Shown: one piece after another, positions 13,301-26,300 of the stretch
Position numbering within the stretch: the first letter of the stretch is position 1
Layout of the letters: every line of letters starts with the position of its first letter
Origin: Sitta carolinensis
Lineage: Eukaryota > Chordata > Aves > Passeriformes > Sittidae
Assembly: GCA_032173965.1 (NCBI GenBank)
Contig: CM063292.1
Location: forward strand, 2,680,001-2,744,000
Direction: 5' to 3'
DNA length: 64,000 nt
Made by a program: the position numbers and the translations under genes
The notes under the pieces: model-generated
Told to the model about the DNA's origin: nothing
Database searches by the model: none
What the model saw: the letters and a program-made list of their open reading frames with translations, nothing else

Positions 13301-14216
13301 TTTTTGGCCATCACCACCAGGGCAGCTGGGCTCAGGGCTCAGATTTCCCCTGGGGATGGGGATAAATGAGCTCTGCAAAGTCCTCCAGCTCCAAAGGGGC
13401 ACGAGCATCTTGACAGGGCCTCTAACATAAGGCATGTGTGTGTGAGCCGTGGCATGAATCATCAGGGCCTGGAACGGAGCTTTATTTAGGATGCAGAGTC
13501 AGAGAAAATTCCACCCTTGCCCCGGGAGGAGGGGAAAGCAGGTGTTTTTTTCCATAAACTGTCCTTAGCCCTAAAGTTAACGGCCATAAATTAAACGGGG
13601 CAGGGGAAGAGCAGATGTTGCTCTGGGAATCCGTGAGCATGGAGGTGAAAACCGGAGGGTTTCTTCCTTTTTAAATCAAAATCCAAAGAAATGTCCGTTC
13701 CTTTTTCCTTTCTGGCTGACAGCTCACACGGTTTTGAGACCAGCCTGGGCTGGCTCATCCCAGCACAGGGATGGGCAGGATGCAGGAATCCCAAACCTCA
13801 CAGGCCCTGCTTCCCTCTGGGTCTGGGCTTTGCCCAGGTATCCCTCCCTCGAGGGAGCTGCAAGGGATTTGTTGCAGTCTTTTGATTGAAAGTATTCTTG
13901 ATGAGATCTATTTCTCCCTTTTTCTCCCCTAAAATCACTCAATTTCTCTCCTATGGATCCCTGGGAAGGATGCCCTGGGAGCCTGGCAGCCCGAATCACC
14001 CAGGCACATCCCAGCCTTGTGCTCCCAGAGATGGAGAAGAGAGGAAAAAAAGTCCCTTGTGCAAGAATTCCCTTGCTCATGACAGAAGGTTGGGATGATC
14101 TTTAAGGTCCCTTTCCACCCAATCCATTCTGGGTCCTCCTTGGACCTTCTTTCCAAGCACTTTTCCAAGCAGATTTGCCTCTTTCCCTTTTGCTTCAACT
14201 CCAAAGGAGGCAGGAG

Positions 14217-14286
14217 GGAAAAAAAAAAAAAAAAAAAAAGAAAAAAGAAAAAAGGAAAGAAGAAAAAAAAAAAAAAAAAAAAAAAA
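14217..14286. repeat. Poly-purine (A/AAAAG) simple repeat
   Basis: Seventy bases consist only of A and G, mostly A-runs of up to 20, interrupted by single or double G. Confidence 0.9.
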
Positions 14287-14846
14287 GAAACCCAAAAGCC
14301 CTGGGGCTAAATTGAAGCCATTAGTAGCCTCGAACTGATGACAGGGCAATAAATTACTAATTAACCTTCGGGGCGAGTTCAACACCTTGGGGATAAGTGT
14401 GAAAACACGGAGTAATAAGCCCTGACACAGCCAGGCAGCGGCGGCTCCCGCCGGGCAGGGCCAGGCAGCGCTGCCTTGGCTTTTGCGGGAATTCTGCACG
14501 GATTAGGGAGCAGCACAGTGGGGGCACCGGGGCTGGGACCTCGCACCTCGCCTGTCCCCAGTCCTAAAAATTAAAAAAACCCCGCATTTCTGCCTGGTTT
14601 TTACAAAGCTGCTTCTTCCTCGAGTGTCTGGTTTAGTGCAGCCACGCTTAAAGAAATAAATATATGTATGTGTGATAATCACAGAGTGCAAAAGATTTTT
14701 GATGCCTATAAATGCAGATATGTGGATATCTCCCTGTGATTCCAGAAGCAGGAGAGTGTTGGAATTATCCCGACCTGAGCCCGATCTCTGCAGGTTTTTT
14801 GTGGTTTGAATTTTACTCTCGGGCAAGGAGGGGGAAACGCAATCCT

Positions 14847-14855
14847 GACCACCCA
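14847..14855 (+). promoter_or_regulatory. Exact GLI consensus GACCACCCA
   Basis: A perfect match to the GLI nonamer lies in non-repeat sequence about 23 kb upstream of FOXF1, a known Hedgehog target. One site of this length is expected by chance roughly every 130 kb of single-strand sequence, so it is only suggestive. Confidence 0.25.
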
Positions 14856-15179
14856 TGGAGTGCACGGAGCTCTTGGAAACGAGAACAGGGACGGGAAGCT
14901 GTGATTGCAGGGGGCTGTGGCAGGAAGAAATCCTCGTCTCTCTCCTGGGTGATGATGAAGAGGCAACACACGCTCGAGGCACTGAAGGGCAAAGCCTTTC
15001 CCACATCAGAAAAAAACCCCAGAGGATCCAAACTTTCAGCTTCCTGGCCTTAAAGAGCAGCCCAAAGCCACCTCAATTTGCAATACCCATGCTCTGAGAC
15101 CCCCCAGCTTTTGTTGTTAATTCTTTTTAACTCCCTCCTCCCGGGGTGAGCATTTGCAAGGTTCAATTTTTGGCATCTT

Positions 15180-15600
15180 GCTGTTGATGGAGCAGGGGGC
15201 TGTGCCAATAGAGTTGCATCAAGGTCTTTTCAGCTGTAATGGTGTCTGACAGTTCTGAGAGCAGATATGGCTCAGCTAATCATATTTTAATAGCCCTGCC
15301 TTGTAGGGAACCTCTGGCTCGGAGTGTACCCAGTAATATTTTAATTTCTGAGCTCTGATGAGCATAATTTTGAGCAGGTATTCAGTTTCTTTGTGTTCTA
15401 AATCGTGCTCCCAGATGTTCGATGCCAACGGGCTCTAAAGAGCAACTGCACAAATATAATATTTAATACCCCATGTCAGTTTGGGTGTTCCACTCAATTT
15501 CCTGGAGAGATCTTTAAATTCATCTTATTTAGCTTGAGTACCCAATCAGTTCCATACTCCAGCTCTGTAATTCTGCATAACTCAGTTCTCTAATTTCTGG
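15180..15600. promoter_or_regulatory. Candidate conserved non-coding element
   Basis: A balanced AT-rich block without repeats or open frames contains AATCATATTTTAATAG, AGTAATATTTTAATTTC and CAGCTGTAATGG. The TAAT density and absence of low-complexity sequence resemble developmental enhancers. No alignment was possible. Confidence 0.3.
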
Positions 15601-18600
15601 GATGCAAATGTAGAGCAGATGTAAAAGGGGAGTGGAGGGAAGGGAGAATGTTCCTGCACTCTCTGCAGTGCTGGTGGGATCAGGGGAGAAAAAGCCTGTC
15701 AGGATTTGCAACAAACACAACCCCAGATGCTTTAGACCCTAAATGAGTGTTTGGAGAGACACCAGACAACTTGATGTCCCTAACCCTAAGAAATCAATCT
15801 GGGGTGAGCATCATGAAGGGAATAAATGTTCCTGTCCCATTAAGTGAGGCTGAGCTAGCAGGCAGGTGGAAAGGGGCCCTGAGATTGCAGGGTGCTGCTG
15901 CTGAACGGGAGTTTGTGGCTTCCTGGGCAGTGGGATTGATGCCTTAAGTTTGAGATTTTATATTTTTCAGATTCTGTGCTGATTTGGTGGGTAGTTCTGG
16001 GTTTCATATTAAATGGTACTGAGCTCTCTTCTCAGAGTAGGTGGACAAAACAATTCCTTCTCCAGCTTGGGACCAAGGACAGCCCATACAACTTTCAGGC
16101 CCAAGTACAAAACCAACAGTGAAGTGAGAGGAAAAAACCAGGAGGGTGGAGCTTCATAACCTGAAGCTGTAATTGCAGAATTAACTCCAACATGCTGATG
16201 GACCAGAACTTATCAAAGTGTGAGTCCTTATGATCAGTTGTCCATTTTTTGTGCCCATTTTGGGTTCATCTCAGGTGTGGCCCAGTCAGGCTCTTGCACT
16301 GCCCAGCTGTGCCCAGTGAGGCCTTTTGATAAATCCCTGCTTTATCCTTTTGCTCTGGCTGGTCTCTGTGCCAGCTCAGCCTCCAGAAGGCGTCACAGGC
16401 TGGGCAGGGAATGAGCTGTGATCCTCTGGGATACCTCTGAGGCAGCAGGAGCTCATTTCTTGCAGGTTCCCCTGGTGCAGCACAGGATGTTCCTGTGCCA
16501 GCCTGTGACCACCAGCTCTCTCTTCACCTTTGCACAACCTCTGGGTGACCTCTTTGGCCAGCTGGAACACCTCCAGTCTCCGTCCATACAGCTCCTGGCA
16601 CTATCCTGGGGATCTCTGCAGTGAGCATCAGCACCAGCAGGAGAAATTCCCTTTCCATGCCCTGGTTCCCACCTCCTGCTCGCTGCTGTCCCCACACCAA
16701 CACCCCAGCTCTGCTCTGGGGAATTCCTGCCTCAAACCCACCCCAGTTCCCTCCCAAGCCAGCCCACATGGCTCAAAACTGGGGCTGGGAGAATCCCAAA
16801 GCAATGGGAACAGACAGGCCACTGGCCTGGCAGAAGCAGGGGGGGCACAACCCCTGCAGCAGCCCCAGAAACGCTCCCAGGGCTGGAAATTCAGCAGCTG
16901 CCACTTGCAGCGTTATCCATCACCACGGGCTCTTTGAACACAGCCCAGTTATTTGACCCTTTTTTTTTTTTTTTTTTTTTCTGCTTTAAAAAGAAATACA
17001 ATAAAAATGCAGTCCTGGCTGCTTCTCCTCGAGCACAACTGACCAAGCACCATATATAGTATCAACTTTGGACAGCCACAGACTTCCTTCCATGTTTTCC
17101 AGCAATTCCCCTTCCTCCAGCTCTCTCCAGGCTGCATTAATCATGGGCTGCTTCAGAGTAAACGGGATTAATCTGCCCTCTCGCCTTTTCCCTGGGGTTC
17201 AGCAGCAAACCTGGGATGCCTGTGGGATCCTGTGCACCTCCCAGCCTCTGTGCAGAGGAAACAGGAGCTATTTCCACCAGCTCGAGCCTCACAGCGTTTC
17301 CTGCTCCTCCAAGGAGTCAGAGCCCCCTGAACACTCTGGTAAAAAAATCCTCACTTTCTCCAGGATCCCTCACCAAAAATAAAAATGTTTTTGCTGAGTG
17401 ACCCATCCCACTTCTTCAGTTTCAAGATCTGGGCAGCTTCAAAAGCTGCATCCTGATCTTTGGGTGTTTGTTGTGGAGAAGTTCAGAAGGTGCTTCAGAA
17501 TCTGAGCAGGTGAATGTTTGTTTCTACCTGTTGGCATCTTTAATTGCCCGGGAGTTTCTCCCTTTTCTCCTTCCCAAATGCATCTGCCAAAGGACTCCTT
17601 GGAGATGTGCTCAGTGTTAAGCAGACAAGTGTAATGCCATGAATGTATTCATAAAGAACTAAAAAAAAACCCAAATTTTGTGTTTTATCTGAGCTAATTA
17701 CAGTCTTTCTCTCACATGGACAATGTAGATCCTTCATGTCACATCCTTACCATAAAAACTTCCTTAAAATGATTTTTTCTCATATTTTTTTTTTTTTTTA
17801 ATTTTAATGGGAAAACCACTCATGTTCTGCCACATAAAAGTAGATTTCCCTTCATCTGTGGCCGTGCTGATTGCAAAGCCTGGGAGCTCTTTAATTAAAT
17901 CGCTGGGGCTCTGCATATTTCTTTCAGAGAGCACCATGAAAACAGCATTTGTGTCTCATTATCATCTCTGCCTCCTTGTATTACTTATTTTCATCCTCTG
18001 AGTGAAGATCCCTCCTCACTCAGCTTCGTGGACAAGGGTGGGACTCCAGGGACACTGGGAATCCCGGGATTTCAGGGGGGTTAACCCCACCCAGACTGTC
18101 CAAGCCCTTTGACTGCTCCACTGCGAGGACACATCCAGCTCCTCCTGCAGAATTTACCTGGGATACAGCCCAGGAACAGCACAAAGGGGGCAGGGAAAGG
18201 CAGCCTGGTGGCCTGGGATGCTCTGTGTGCTCAGGCCAGACGGGCTCAGGGTGATTCTCCTCGCTCTGCAGTCAGATATTCCCTGCTTTGGTCCTGCTGG
18301 AGATGCAGCCGAGGTCCTCTCACGCCCCTGAGGTCTGGGGAAGGTGTGGCTGCAAACTGGGAAAGGACCAGGGGGGATCTCAGAGCCCCCAGCTGGGCTC
18401 CAGCTCTGGGGCTCCAGGCTGAGTTTTCAGGACACTCCAAAGCCACGTTGGCCCACTGTCCCTGCAGGACCCAGCTCTGGTGGCCTCAAAAGCCATTTAT
18501 TTTTCCTACTTGGAGCAAACACCCTGCTGAAATTGTCACTCTAATTTAGGAAGTGCCAGATTTTCCTGGTACTGACTTTTTGTAATTTTTTTTTTTTTTC

Positions 18601-18769
18601 CCCCACTCCATCTCTGGAATGTCCCTTCAGCTTTCACCACAGATTTCCCCAGATCTGGAATATTCTGTTGAAACCTGAGCTCTGTGTCTCCAACCTTCCC
18701 CAGGTGTTTCCTCAAAGAAGAAGACACCAAAATTATCCCTTTCTTTTACCCATTTTATGCACTGAAAAT

Positions 18770-18990
18770 AGAAATATCATTTTAAACGAGCCGCTCAGAG
18801 AGACACATCCACCTAAATACAGATGAAATCACTTAAATATTTTGAAACTGGCAATCTCATATATTTTAATTATAGACTGCAGTGATATTCTGCTGAAAGC
18901 AATTACATTGTAGCTCTTCCCACACACACATGGGGAAGTCCTGGGAGTCGTGCTTCACAATGATTTAAGCATTTAAGGCATGGTGGAAGT
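18770..18990. promoter_or_regulatory. Candidate conserved non-coding element
   Basis: A repeat-free AT-rich block (AAATCACTTAAATATTTTG, ATATTTTAATTATAGACTGC, AAGCAATTACATTGTAGC) lies between GC-richer sequence on both sides. It is regarded as an enhancer candidate on texture alone. Confidence 0.3.
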
Positions 18991-21900
18991 TTTTATTAAA
19001 AAATCCATTTTTTTTTTCCCCCCAGTGTTTTGCAACAAGGCAAGATGTTCATTGTTCTGGACACGGCCTTATTGAATATGTGAGGGGGAATTTAGGTAGG
19101 TGAAGCTGGGTGTGCTGGTTCCTGAAGCAGAAATGCACAAAAACAAGTTTTTCTCTCCCACTTTTTGAATGGCCTCTTGTTTTTGCTGGGAAAATGGCCC
19201 GGCCCTGCTTCGTCAGGACTTTTTAAACCTCGCAAAGATACTTCTGTTTAAAATCAGAGAAATTCTCCCCTCCAAAGCTCCAAATGAAAGCTATCTGTTT
19301 CCCTGCCTTGGACTGGCCAGCGAGCGGGGCTTGCTCGAATGCGGTCGAGACGCTCAGATCCAGTTCATGCTACTGATACCCCTTGCTCTCCCCTCAAAAT
19401 TAGCCAGGATGAATGGAGCCTTTTGTCGTGAGCAAAGAAACGGGCAGGAATCACAATCATCTCTTTCTAGCCAGGCTTCTGCAGCGTGGGGTGAGGCAAG
19501 GGCTCGGCCCGGTGCTGCCGGAGAAGGAAAACAGCAATTTCTCCGCGGTTTTCCGTGGCGTGTTGGAAGCTCCCAGCACCTCGGGCTGCTCACTCCCCTT
19601 GACTCCATTCCAGCCCTTCGACGCCGTGGGATTGGGGAGCAGGAATCCCACCCTTCACACCCCCTGGCAGCCCTCAGGTGATGGGAAGGTGGCAGAAGAG
19701 CTCCTGGCTGGCGGGATTTGCACGCGCGCTTCCCGAGGCGAGGCCTCTGCCCGGGGTGAGAAGTTGCACTTCTTTCCTGTTATTCTACAACTAAGTGCTT
19801 TGCACATTTGGGAAATATTATTAAGTAATAGTCTGAGTGACGGGCTGTGGTCGGAGTTAATTTCTTCCAGTTCTCCAAGTGTCTAATTACAGTCTCTTCA
19901 GTGCTAAGTGGACGGATTGTGTCGAGTGTGCAAAGACCTCTTGTTTAAATCTAAACCAAAACACACACACAGAGAAAACCCCTCGGCTCATCAGTGAAAG
20001 CCAGGGCTGGGGACATAACCCAAAAATCTTCTGGCAGCTGTTGTGGTTCTGCACATCTTCCCCCGCTCGAGTAGCCTTGGAAGAGCAAAACCCACCTGCA
20101 AAACCCAGCAAAAACCATAAATCAAATCATGCCTTTTATACAGCCCCAGTAGTGCCCAGCTGGAAGATGAGCCTGGCTTTAACTTTGACCCAAGTGGAGA
20201 CCTCGTTAGGCAAACACAGGCAGCCCCATTTTCAAGGAGTTATTCCCCACGTCCTTGCAATCCCTGTGGAGGGGATGCTGTGCCTGGCTGTCCATCCCTG
20301 GGTCAGGGTGATGCCAAGTGGAAAGCGGACTCTGGAAAGGGCTTTGGGCTGAGGGGTTGGATCCCAGGGCAGGAGAACATCCATGGAATCTCCAGCACAA
20401 GAGTGATGTGGTCAGTCCTCATGGCTGGGGTGTGTTTGGAGAGAATCTGAGCTCCTGCTGATGGCTGGTGGGAGGGCAGCAGAGGTTTCACGTGGAAACA
20501 GCTCTCAGAGGAAGGGCAAGCTCCCTTTGGAGGAAATTTCCACCTCTGCTCTGGCCAGTTCAGAAAAACGAAACAGATGATTTTTCTGGTTGTGATTTAA
20601 AACTCCTGGGGGTGGGGGTGGCAGGGGAGAAAAGAGGGGCAGAGCCTCACAAGGGGCCAAGCCAGGGACACAGAACCCTTCAGTGCCACAGACGAGCTCC
20701 AGGGAGGCACCACCAGCTTGGTCCTGCTCATCAACAGCCACATCAACCTTAACTTGGGCTGATCACGAGATTTTTGACCTTGGCCATGCTCGAAATAAGG
20801 ATTTCATGGTTATGAGATCCTTTTTGGTGGCTGTGCTCACTGGTTGTTCAGAGGAAGGGGCACATCCAGGCTGGATGGTCCAGGACCAGCCGTGGAATCT
20901 TCCAGCAAAGCTCAGGTTGTGATTTATTTTTCTTTCCTGGGGTTTGTGACCGAATCAGACGGGGGAGAGGAAGTGAAGGTTTGTTCTTTCTCAAGATTTA
21001 TTTCGGTACATCTGCAACAAGTCAAGAGGAGAACGGGGTAGAAAGGCTTTTGGTTTTGGGCCTGGAACAAAGCTCAGGACTTGAGATAAACAAATGGGGG
21101 GAAGGAATTATCAAAGAGAGAGCTGGCCACAGACTTTGTTATGAGGTTTGTGTAACAAGCTGAGAAACTTTGGGAACTTAAACCAAACTGAAAGTGCGTG
21201 GGGACAAGAGAAGCAGATGATTGAGGCACCTCAAGGAAGAAAATGGGGATACTTGACCTGGAAAACATCCTAAACTTTGGGTTAGAGGACCCAGCAGCTT
21301 CTCAGGTGTGTGGTTGCCCTCTCATTGGTTTGATAGCCACAGGCACGCTCTGTAGGCTCCTGCAGGAGGGAATTGGTGATGTTTTCTCAGTTTCTACATC
21401 CCTGAGACAAAACACAGGCTCTGCTGTGGGCAGGGATTGTGACCCTGTGAGCTTCACCTCCCAGGTGTGATGTGTGGCTGTACCCACAGCCAGGAGCTGC
21501 ATCCACGCACAAGATTTTTCTCGAAGTTGGCTGCAAAAATATTCAGTAATTTTGATTTCCTATTTACAACTGCGAGTAATTTTAAAAATAAAAGTACTGC
21601 AGAACAACAGTGTCACCCTGTCCAAGTTTCCACTTTGGTAAGTAGGTGTTTGTAAGTCCTACCTGGTGTTCAGGAAGGTGTAGGGGCTGAATTACTCCCT
21701 GTAGGTCAGTGGAGGTGGTGAAAAATAATCAAAGTTCTGAGAGAGACAGCATTTGTTAAAAGCAAAAAATTTATTTCTCTGCAGGGAAGAAAAAAGGGGG
21801 GGAAAAAATGTTTAAAGTTTCATTTCCATGGTGTTAAATTAACAACAGCAAAAGCCAGCCAGAGGAATAAAATGCATGTTAAGGAAATTTAAAAGAGTTG

Positions 21901-22129
21901 CTCTGAAATGAATGCCAGCTTGCTTCGCTGAGCTCCTGAGTCACCAAAATCCCACAGGGCACCTCCTAAAAAGCTTAGGCTCTCCACAGACCCTCAGGAT
22001 CAGAGTGTTTCCCTTTGGAATTTGGTGCCCTGGGCTCTGGGAAGGAGAGATAACCCCTCTGGAAGGTCCCAGCACAGGGCTGACAACACCTCCCCGTTAC
22101 CTGTGCTGAGTGCTCTTTATCTCCCTGAT

Positions 22130-22215
22130 ACTCTATCAGCCTGGCCAGGGCGCGGCTCCCCGAGAGCCAAGTGGCTCAATTAGCAGTAATTAGCGCAGTG
22201 AGAAGCCTGCTCAGG
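22130..22215. promoter_or_regulatory. Candidate enhancer with paired TAATTAG/GATA motifs
   Basis: CTTTATCTCCCTGATACTCT is followed by CAATTAGCAGTAATTAGCGC. This gives closely spaced GATA-type (TTATC) and homeodomain-type (AATTAG, TAATTAG) motifs in unique sequence. Confidence 0.3.
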
Positions 22216-22268
22216 GCTGGGGGGGAGCAGGTCCGTGTCTCCTGGTCCCTCCAGAGGAGCTGTGGGCT

Positions 22269-22277
22269 TGGGTGGTC
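22269..22277 (-). promoter_or_regulatory. Exact GLI consensus (TGGGTGGTC on plus)
   Basis: A perfect GLI nonamer on the minus strand, 55 bases from the paired TAATTAG block at 22,130-22,215 and about 16 kb upstream of FOXF1. Confidence 0.3.
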
Positions 22278-23129
22278 CTGGTGGCCAGGGTGGGTTTTGT
22301 GCTCTTGGTTCCCTTCTCCTGCTGGGTTTGGGGCAAAGCCTAAAAATGGGGAAAAAGGGTGGAGATGGCTCGGTCTGGGCGGGGAGAGGGCGTGGGAGTG
22401 CACCTCCACACGGGTGCACAGGCTGGAATTGCAGTTTGGGCTTCCCAAATCTGGTCTGGCAAGGGATGGCCCATGGTAGGGGCTTGGTCGGGGCTGCAGC
22501 TCCTCACTGGGGTGGGGATTTCTCAGTTTGGTGGGGAATTTGGAGAGCTGGGAGGTGTGAGTTCCTCCGGGACAGAAGTAACAGGGATTTTCTACAGCCA
22601 CACCCCCCTCGAGATGCTCCAGCCATCAGCACATCCCGTAGGAGAGGAGAGGAAACCCCAGCCGGGAGGGTCAGGATATTTCCTGCACATGCTGCGTGGC
22701 TCCTCTCTCACTCTCCCCATTTTTTCGCTGCAGATTTGGCTTTGCCTGCCCTGTCTGAGCACTCACCCTCGGGGCGGGGGCTGTCCTGCCCCCAGCCCAG
22801 CCAGGGATGTCCCTGCTCCTCCTGCAGGCACACGGCTCAAACCCAGCACCTCCAAACGAACAGTCCTGGCTGCTGCTGGCCACGAACCTGCAAAGCAGAA
22901 GAGAAATGGTCTTGGTGGCAGAACTACAAATGCTCCACAAAGCACAGCTTGTCTGGGGGCTTTAATGTGGTTCTGTGCTGACTTTTGGTCCCCCTAATTC
23001 ACAGCAGGAGCAGAGCAGTGCACCGTAGGGATTGAGCATGGATCCCCTGCTCTGGGTTAATGGGAACAATTACAGAGGTTTCTTCTTTTTCTGCTGCCAA
23101 GCTGTGATATGAAATCCTCTCTGGGTTCC

Positions 23130-23310
23130 TGTTTCCACGGGAACAATTAATTTCATGCCTTTTTGGTCTTAGACATCAATGAACTGTTTAACTAAATGAA
23201 GGCCAACACTTCATAAACTTATTGTCTCACGCAATAATCAAGTAGCTACCAAGTGCCACAGCTAAATGCACTTAAAAAGCAATGAAACCAACGCCACAAA
23301 ACGCTCTGGA
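23130..23310. promoter_or_regulatory. Candidate conserved non-coding element
   Basis: A repeat-free block contains GAACAATTAATTTCATGCC, AACTTATTGTCTCACGC and AATAATCAAGTAGCTACC. It has an AT-rich, high-complexity texture unlike the GC-rich sequence on either side. Confidence 0.3.
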
Positions 23311-26300
23311 GCGTGTGAATATTTATTGATCTGATAGAACACATCACCCTGGAGCCAAAAATACCCAAAATTCCAGCCGTGGGTGTTTAGGTGTTAACGG
23401 CTCTTGAGCCAAGCCGCCTTTTCTCAGAGGGTCTGGTCACCCTGAGCCATCTCCAGGGAGGCTTTGGGGACCTGCTGGGTGATGCTGATGGATTTCAGCT
23501 CGCCCATCCTGTGGCCAGAGCCGAGCCAAGGGCAGGGGGCTTGCAGGAGCTCGGTGCCTGAGCTGCCAGGGCCGTGCCTGGTACCCACAAAAGCTCCACA
23601 TATTTTCTCCTTCAAACAAAATATACAAAGAGTCCACGGAGTGGAATTCAGGGCTCTGCCCGCTCCCTCCCCGGCACATCTGGGAGCCTTTCCCTCGCAG
23701 AGCTGAGCAGCTGCACGGGAGGGAGGGAGAGAGAGGGAGACCCCCGTGCTCTGCCACGGAGCAAAGCCTGAAATGGGATTGGAATTCCGGGATGCTGCCC
23801 TGGGACAGGGGCAGGATGGGAAGGAGGGGCAGCTGGGCTGGGTGCAGGGCAAGAGTGACTTCCTGGGCTTCACTCGTGAAAACGAGCCACTCAAAAAGGC
23901 TCAGGGGCAGTTGGAGTGGCTCGTTTTAATGAGTTGTTAAGGAAAAATTCACAGTGCAGCCCTCTGTATTGGACCCTGAATTCTTACTTCAGTAGGGAAT
24001 GGATCATATCCTTTGTTGATACCAGCCCTCAGAGAGGAGGAAATTGTGTTTTCCCCTTCATTCCAGAAGAATTTGTACACGAAAAGAAATAGTAACCTGA
24101 TTTTGAGAAAATCAGAATTTTTCTTGGAGCATTCCCTTTCACCCCTTTTCATTCTCTTGACTGGAATATGTCCTGGCAGTGGTGTCACCCAGAGCCTTTC
24201 CCTGTTCCTGATGGACACTCAGACCATGCTCAGTGACCCTTTGCACAGCTATTTCTTGGATGAAGCCTTTTAGTTGGCCCTTCCAGCCAAATGCAACAGA
24301 GATTTCACAGAGAAACTTGACATGAAATCATTTTTTGACGTGAACCCAAAGAACATTTCCACACAGGAGGGAATGGTTCCTCCAGAACCTCCAGGCCCCC
24401 TGTGTCCACAGCTGTCCTTTCTGCTGACAAGCTGGCAGGTGCTGATCCACCTCAACACAACACAAAATCTGCTGTGAGGGATGAAGGAAACACACGGAGC
24501 TGTTTCTCCATCCATTCCCTTCCATCTCACAGGGCTGTCTCTCCCCACGTGCCCTGCTGCCATCTGATTTTCCTGCCTATTTTTCCTTCCCTCTGGCTGC
24601 ACCAGGAGCTAAAAGCAGTCTTGTTATCCTAGGAAGGAACCAGGGATGAAATGATGCCTAACAGGGCTGCGTGCCACCTCCAAACCCTCCTCAATCCACT
24701 TGGATCCATTAAAGCAATGAAAAAAATGGTGTGATGCCACCAAAAAAATGTGTGTGAAGCCACCAAAAAAAAGGATGTGAAGCCACCCTCATCCAGGACA
24801 CCTGGAAGCTGGAGCTGTGGCCACACCTGATGCAGATTTCCAGCAAATCTGGAGAGGGGAACAGGCTCAAGTCTCCAGTCCATGGCCAGTGTAAACATTT
24901 CCAAGAAATCTCCGTGCGGAGCCAGCCTTGAATCTCTCCCTGCTCTTCCCCACTCCCCTGTTACCACCCAACCTCCTGACCCTGCAAAAATCCAGCTCTG
25001 GGGGGTCAGAGTGGGCCTGGAGCAGCTGCTGATTCCTGGGATTAGGGCTGGGTGGCCCAAGGGCTGGACAGTGCAGCATTCCTGCTCAGGGGCTCTGGTG
25101 GAGATAAGGCAGCCCCACACTGTGAGGAGTTCCCTGGCAGGGAAAATTCTGCAGGATAAACCCCTTGCAATCTGTCAGTGATGACTTGTTTTGGAAAAAA
25201 AAAAAAAAAAATCTAATTCTGTACAGCTAAAAGCACCAGGCTGGGCTGGACCACAAGCCAAGGCTCAGCCCCTGCAAGCCCAAAGGCACCAGGTGTGCTG
25301 AGCTCATTTATTCCAGCTTTGCCTAACCCTGGCCCAAACCCTCCTGGGTTTGCAACCTTCTCCTGCTTGGATTTCAGTAGCAAATGAGGCACGGAGCAGC
25401 AGCATTTCCAGGTGAGAAAATCCACGTGAGATGCTCGAATTTCAGGGGTTGATGGGGTCAGAGCTGCCAAAAAGGAGCCCAGAGCTGCTGGTGGACCTGC
25501 CTGGAGCAGAACTTTGGGCTGGAGCCCTCTGAGGTCCCTGTGGGTCACGCAGAGACCTCCTGAGCAGGTTGCAGGAGCGGGTACCAAGGCAGCAGAGCCT
25601 TCCCTTGACTACACTCCCACTTCCAGTCCATCAGCCTGGTTTTTCTTGGACGTGCTCTCCTCTTTTGGCTGGAAGAGGCCACCTGGCAGCAGCTATGGGA
25701 CCTTTCCAGTGGGCTCTGGAAAGCTGGCGCTGTCTGAGCACCAGCAATGGCTCCAAGTGCTCTGCCAGCACTTCTGCTGTGCCCCCAGCAGCAGCCAGGG
25801 CTCGCTGGGAGACACGAGAGCTCCAATCCCGGCGCTGGAAGCCAGGAAGGGAAATGCCAAGAACAATAAGCACAACAATGCCATGAATTTCCTCCTCCAC
25901 AGAGCTGAAGGAGAGTGACAGGGAATATTTTGATGGGCCTGAGCAGTTCTGGAGCATTGGTTTCACTTAAGAAATTCCAACTGCTCGTGTTTTGTTTCTC
26001 CAATGGTTGGAATTGCTCTCGGGGGCATGAATTGTTGGAGGGGATCCTGGGCTCCTGTCTTGCTGCTCCATGGGCTGTGAAGCAGTGAAGCAGCTGGAAA
26101 AAAGGAGCTGAATCCCAGGGAACTGGCTCTGTCCTGCATCCCTTTTCCCAGAGCACACCCCTCCACGTGTCATGTGCAAACTGGATGCACCTGCTGGAGG
26201 AGCTGCGTGGGGGCAGGCGTTATCCACCAGTTATAAATCCTGGGGCTATCAACAGCCTTCAGTAAACATTTGGACAATCCTTCCTACCTCTGGCTCGTCC

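Noticed and set aside
15776..15790. Telomere-like CCCTAACCCTAA
   Set aside because: Only two units; no array.
22235..22997. Two overlapping plus-strand frames of 212 and 248 codons
   Set aside because: Overlapping frames without domains, splice structure or biased codon use; G/S/P/W-rich chance frames in GC-rich DNA.
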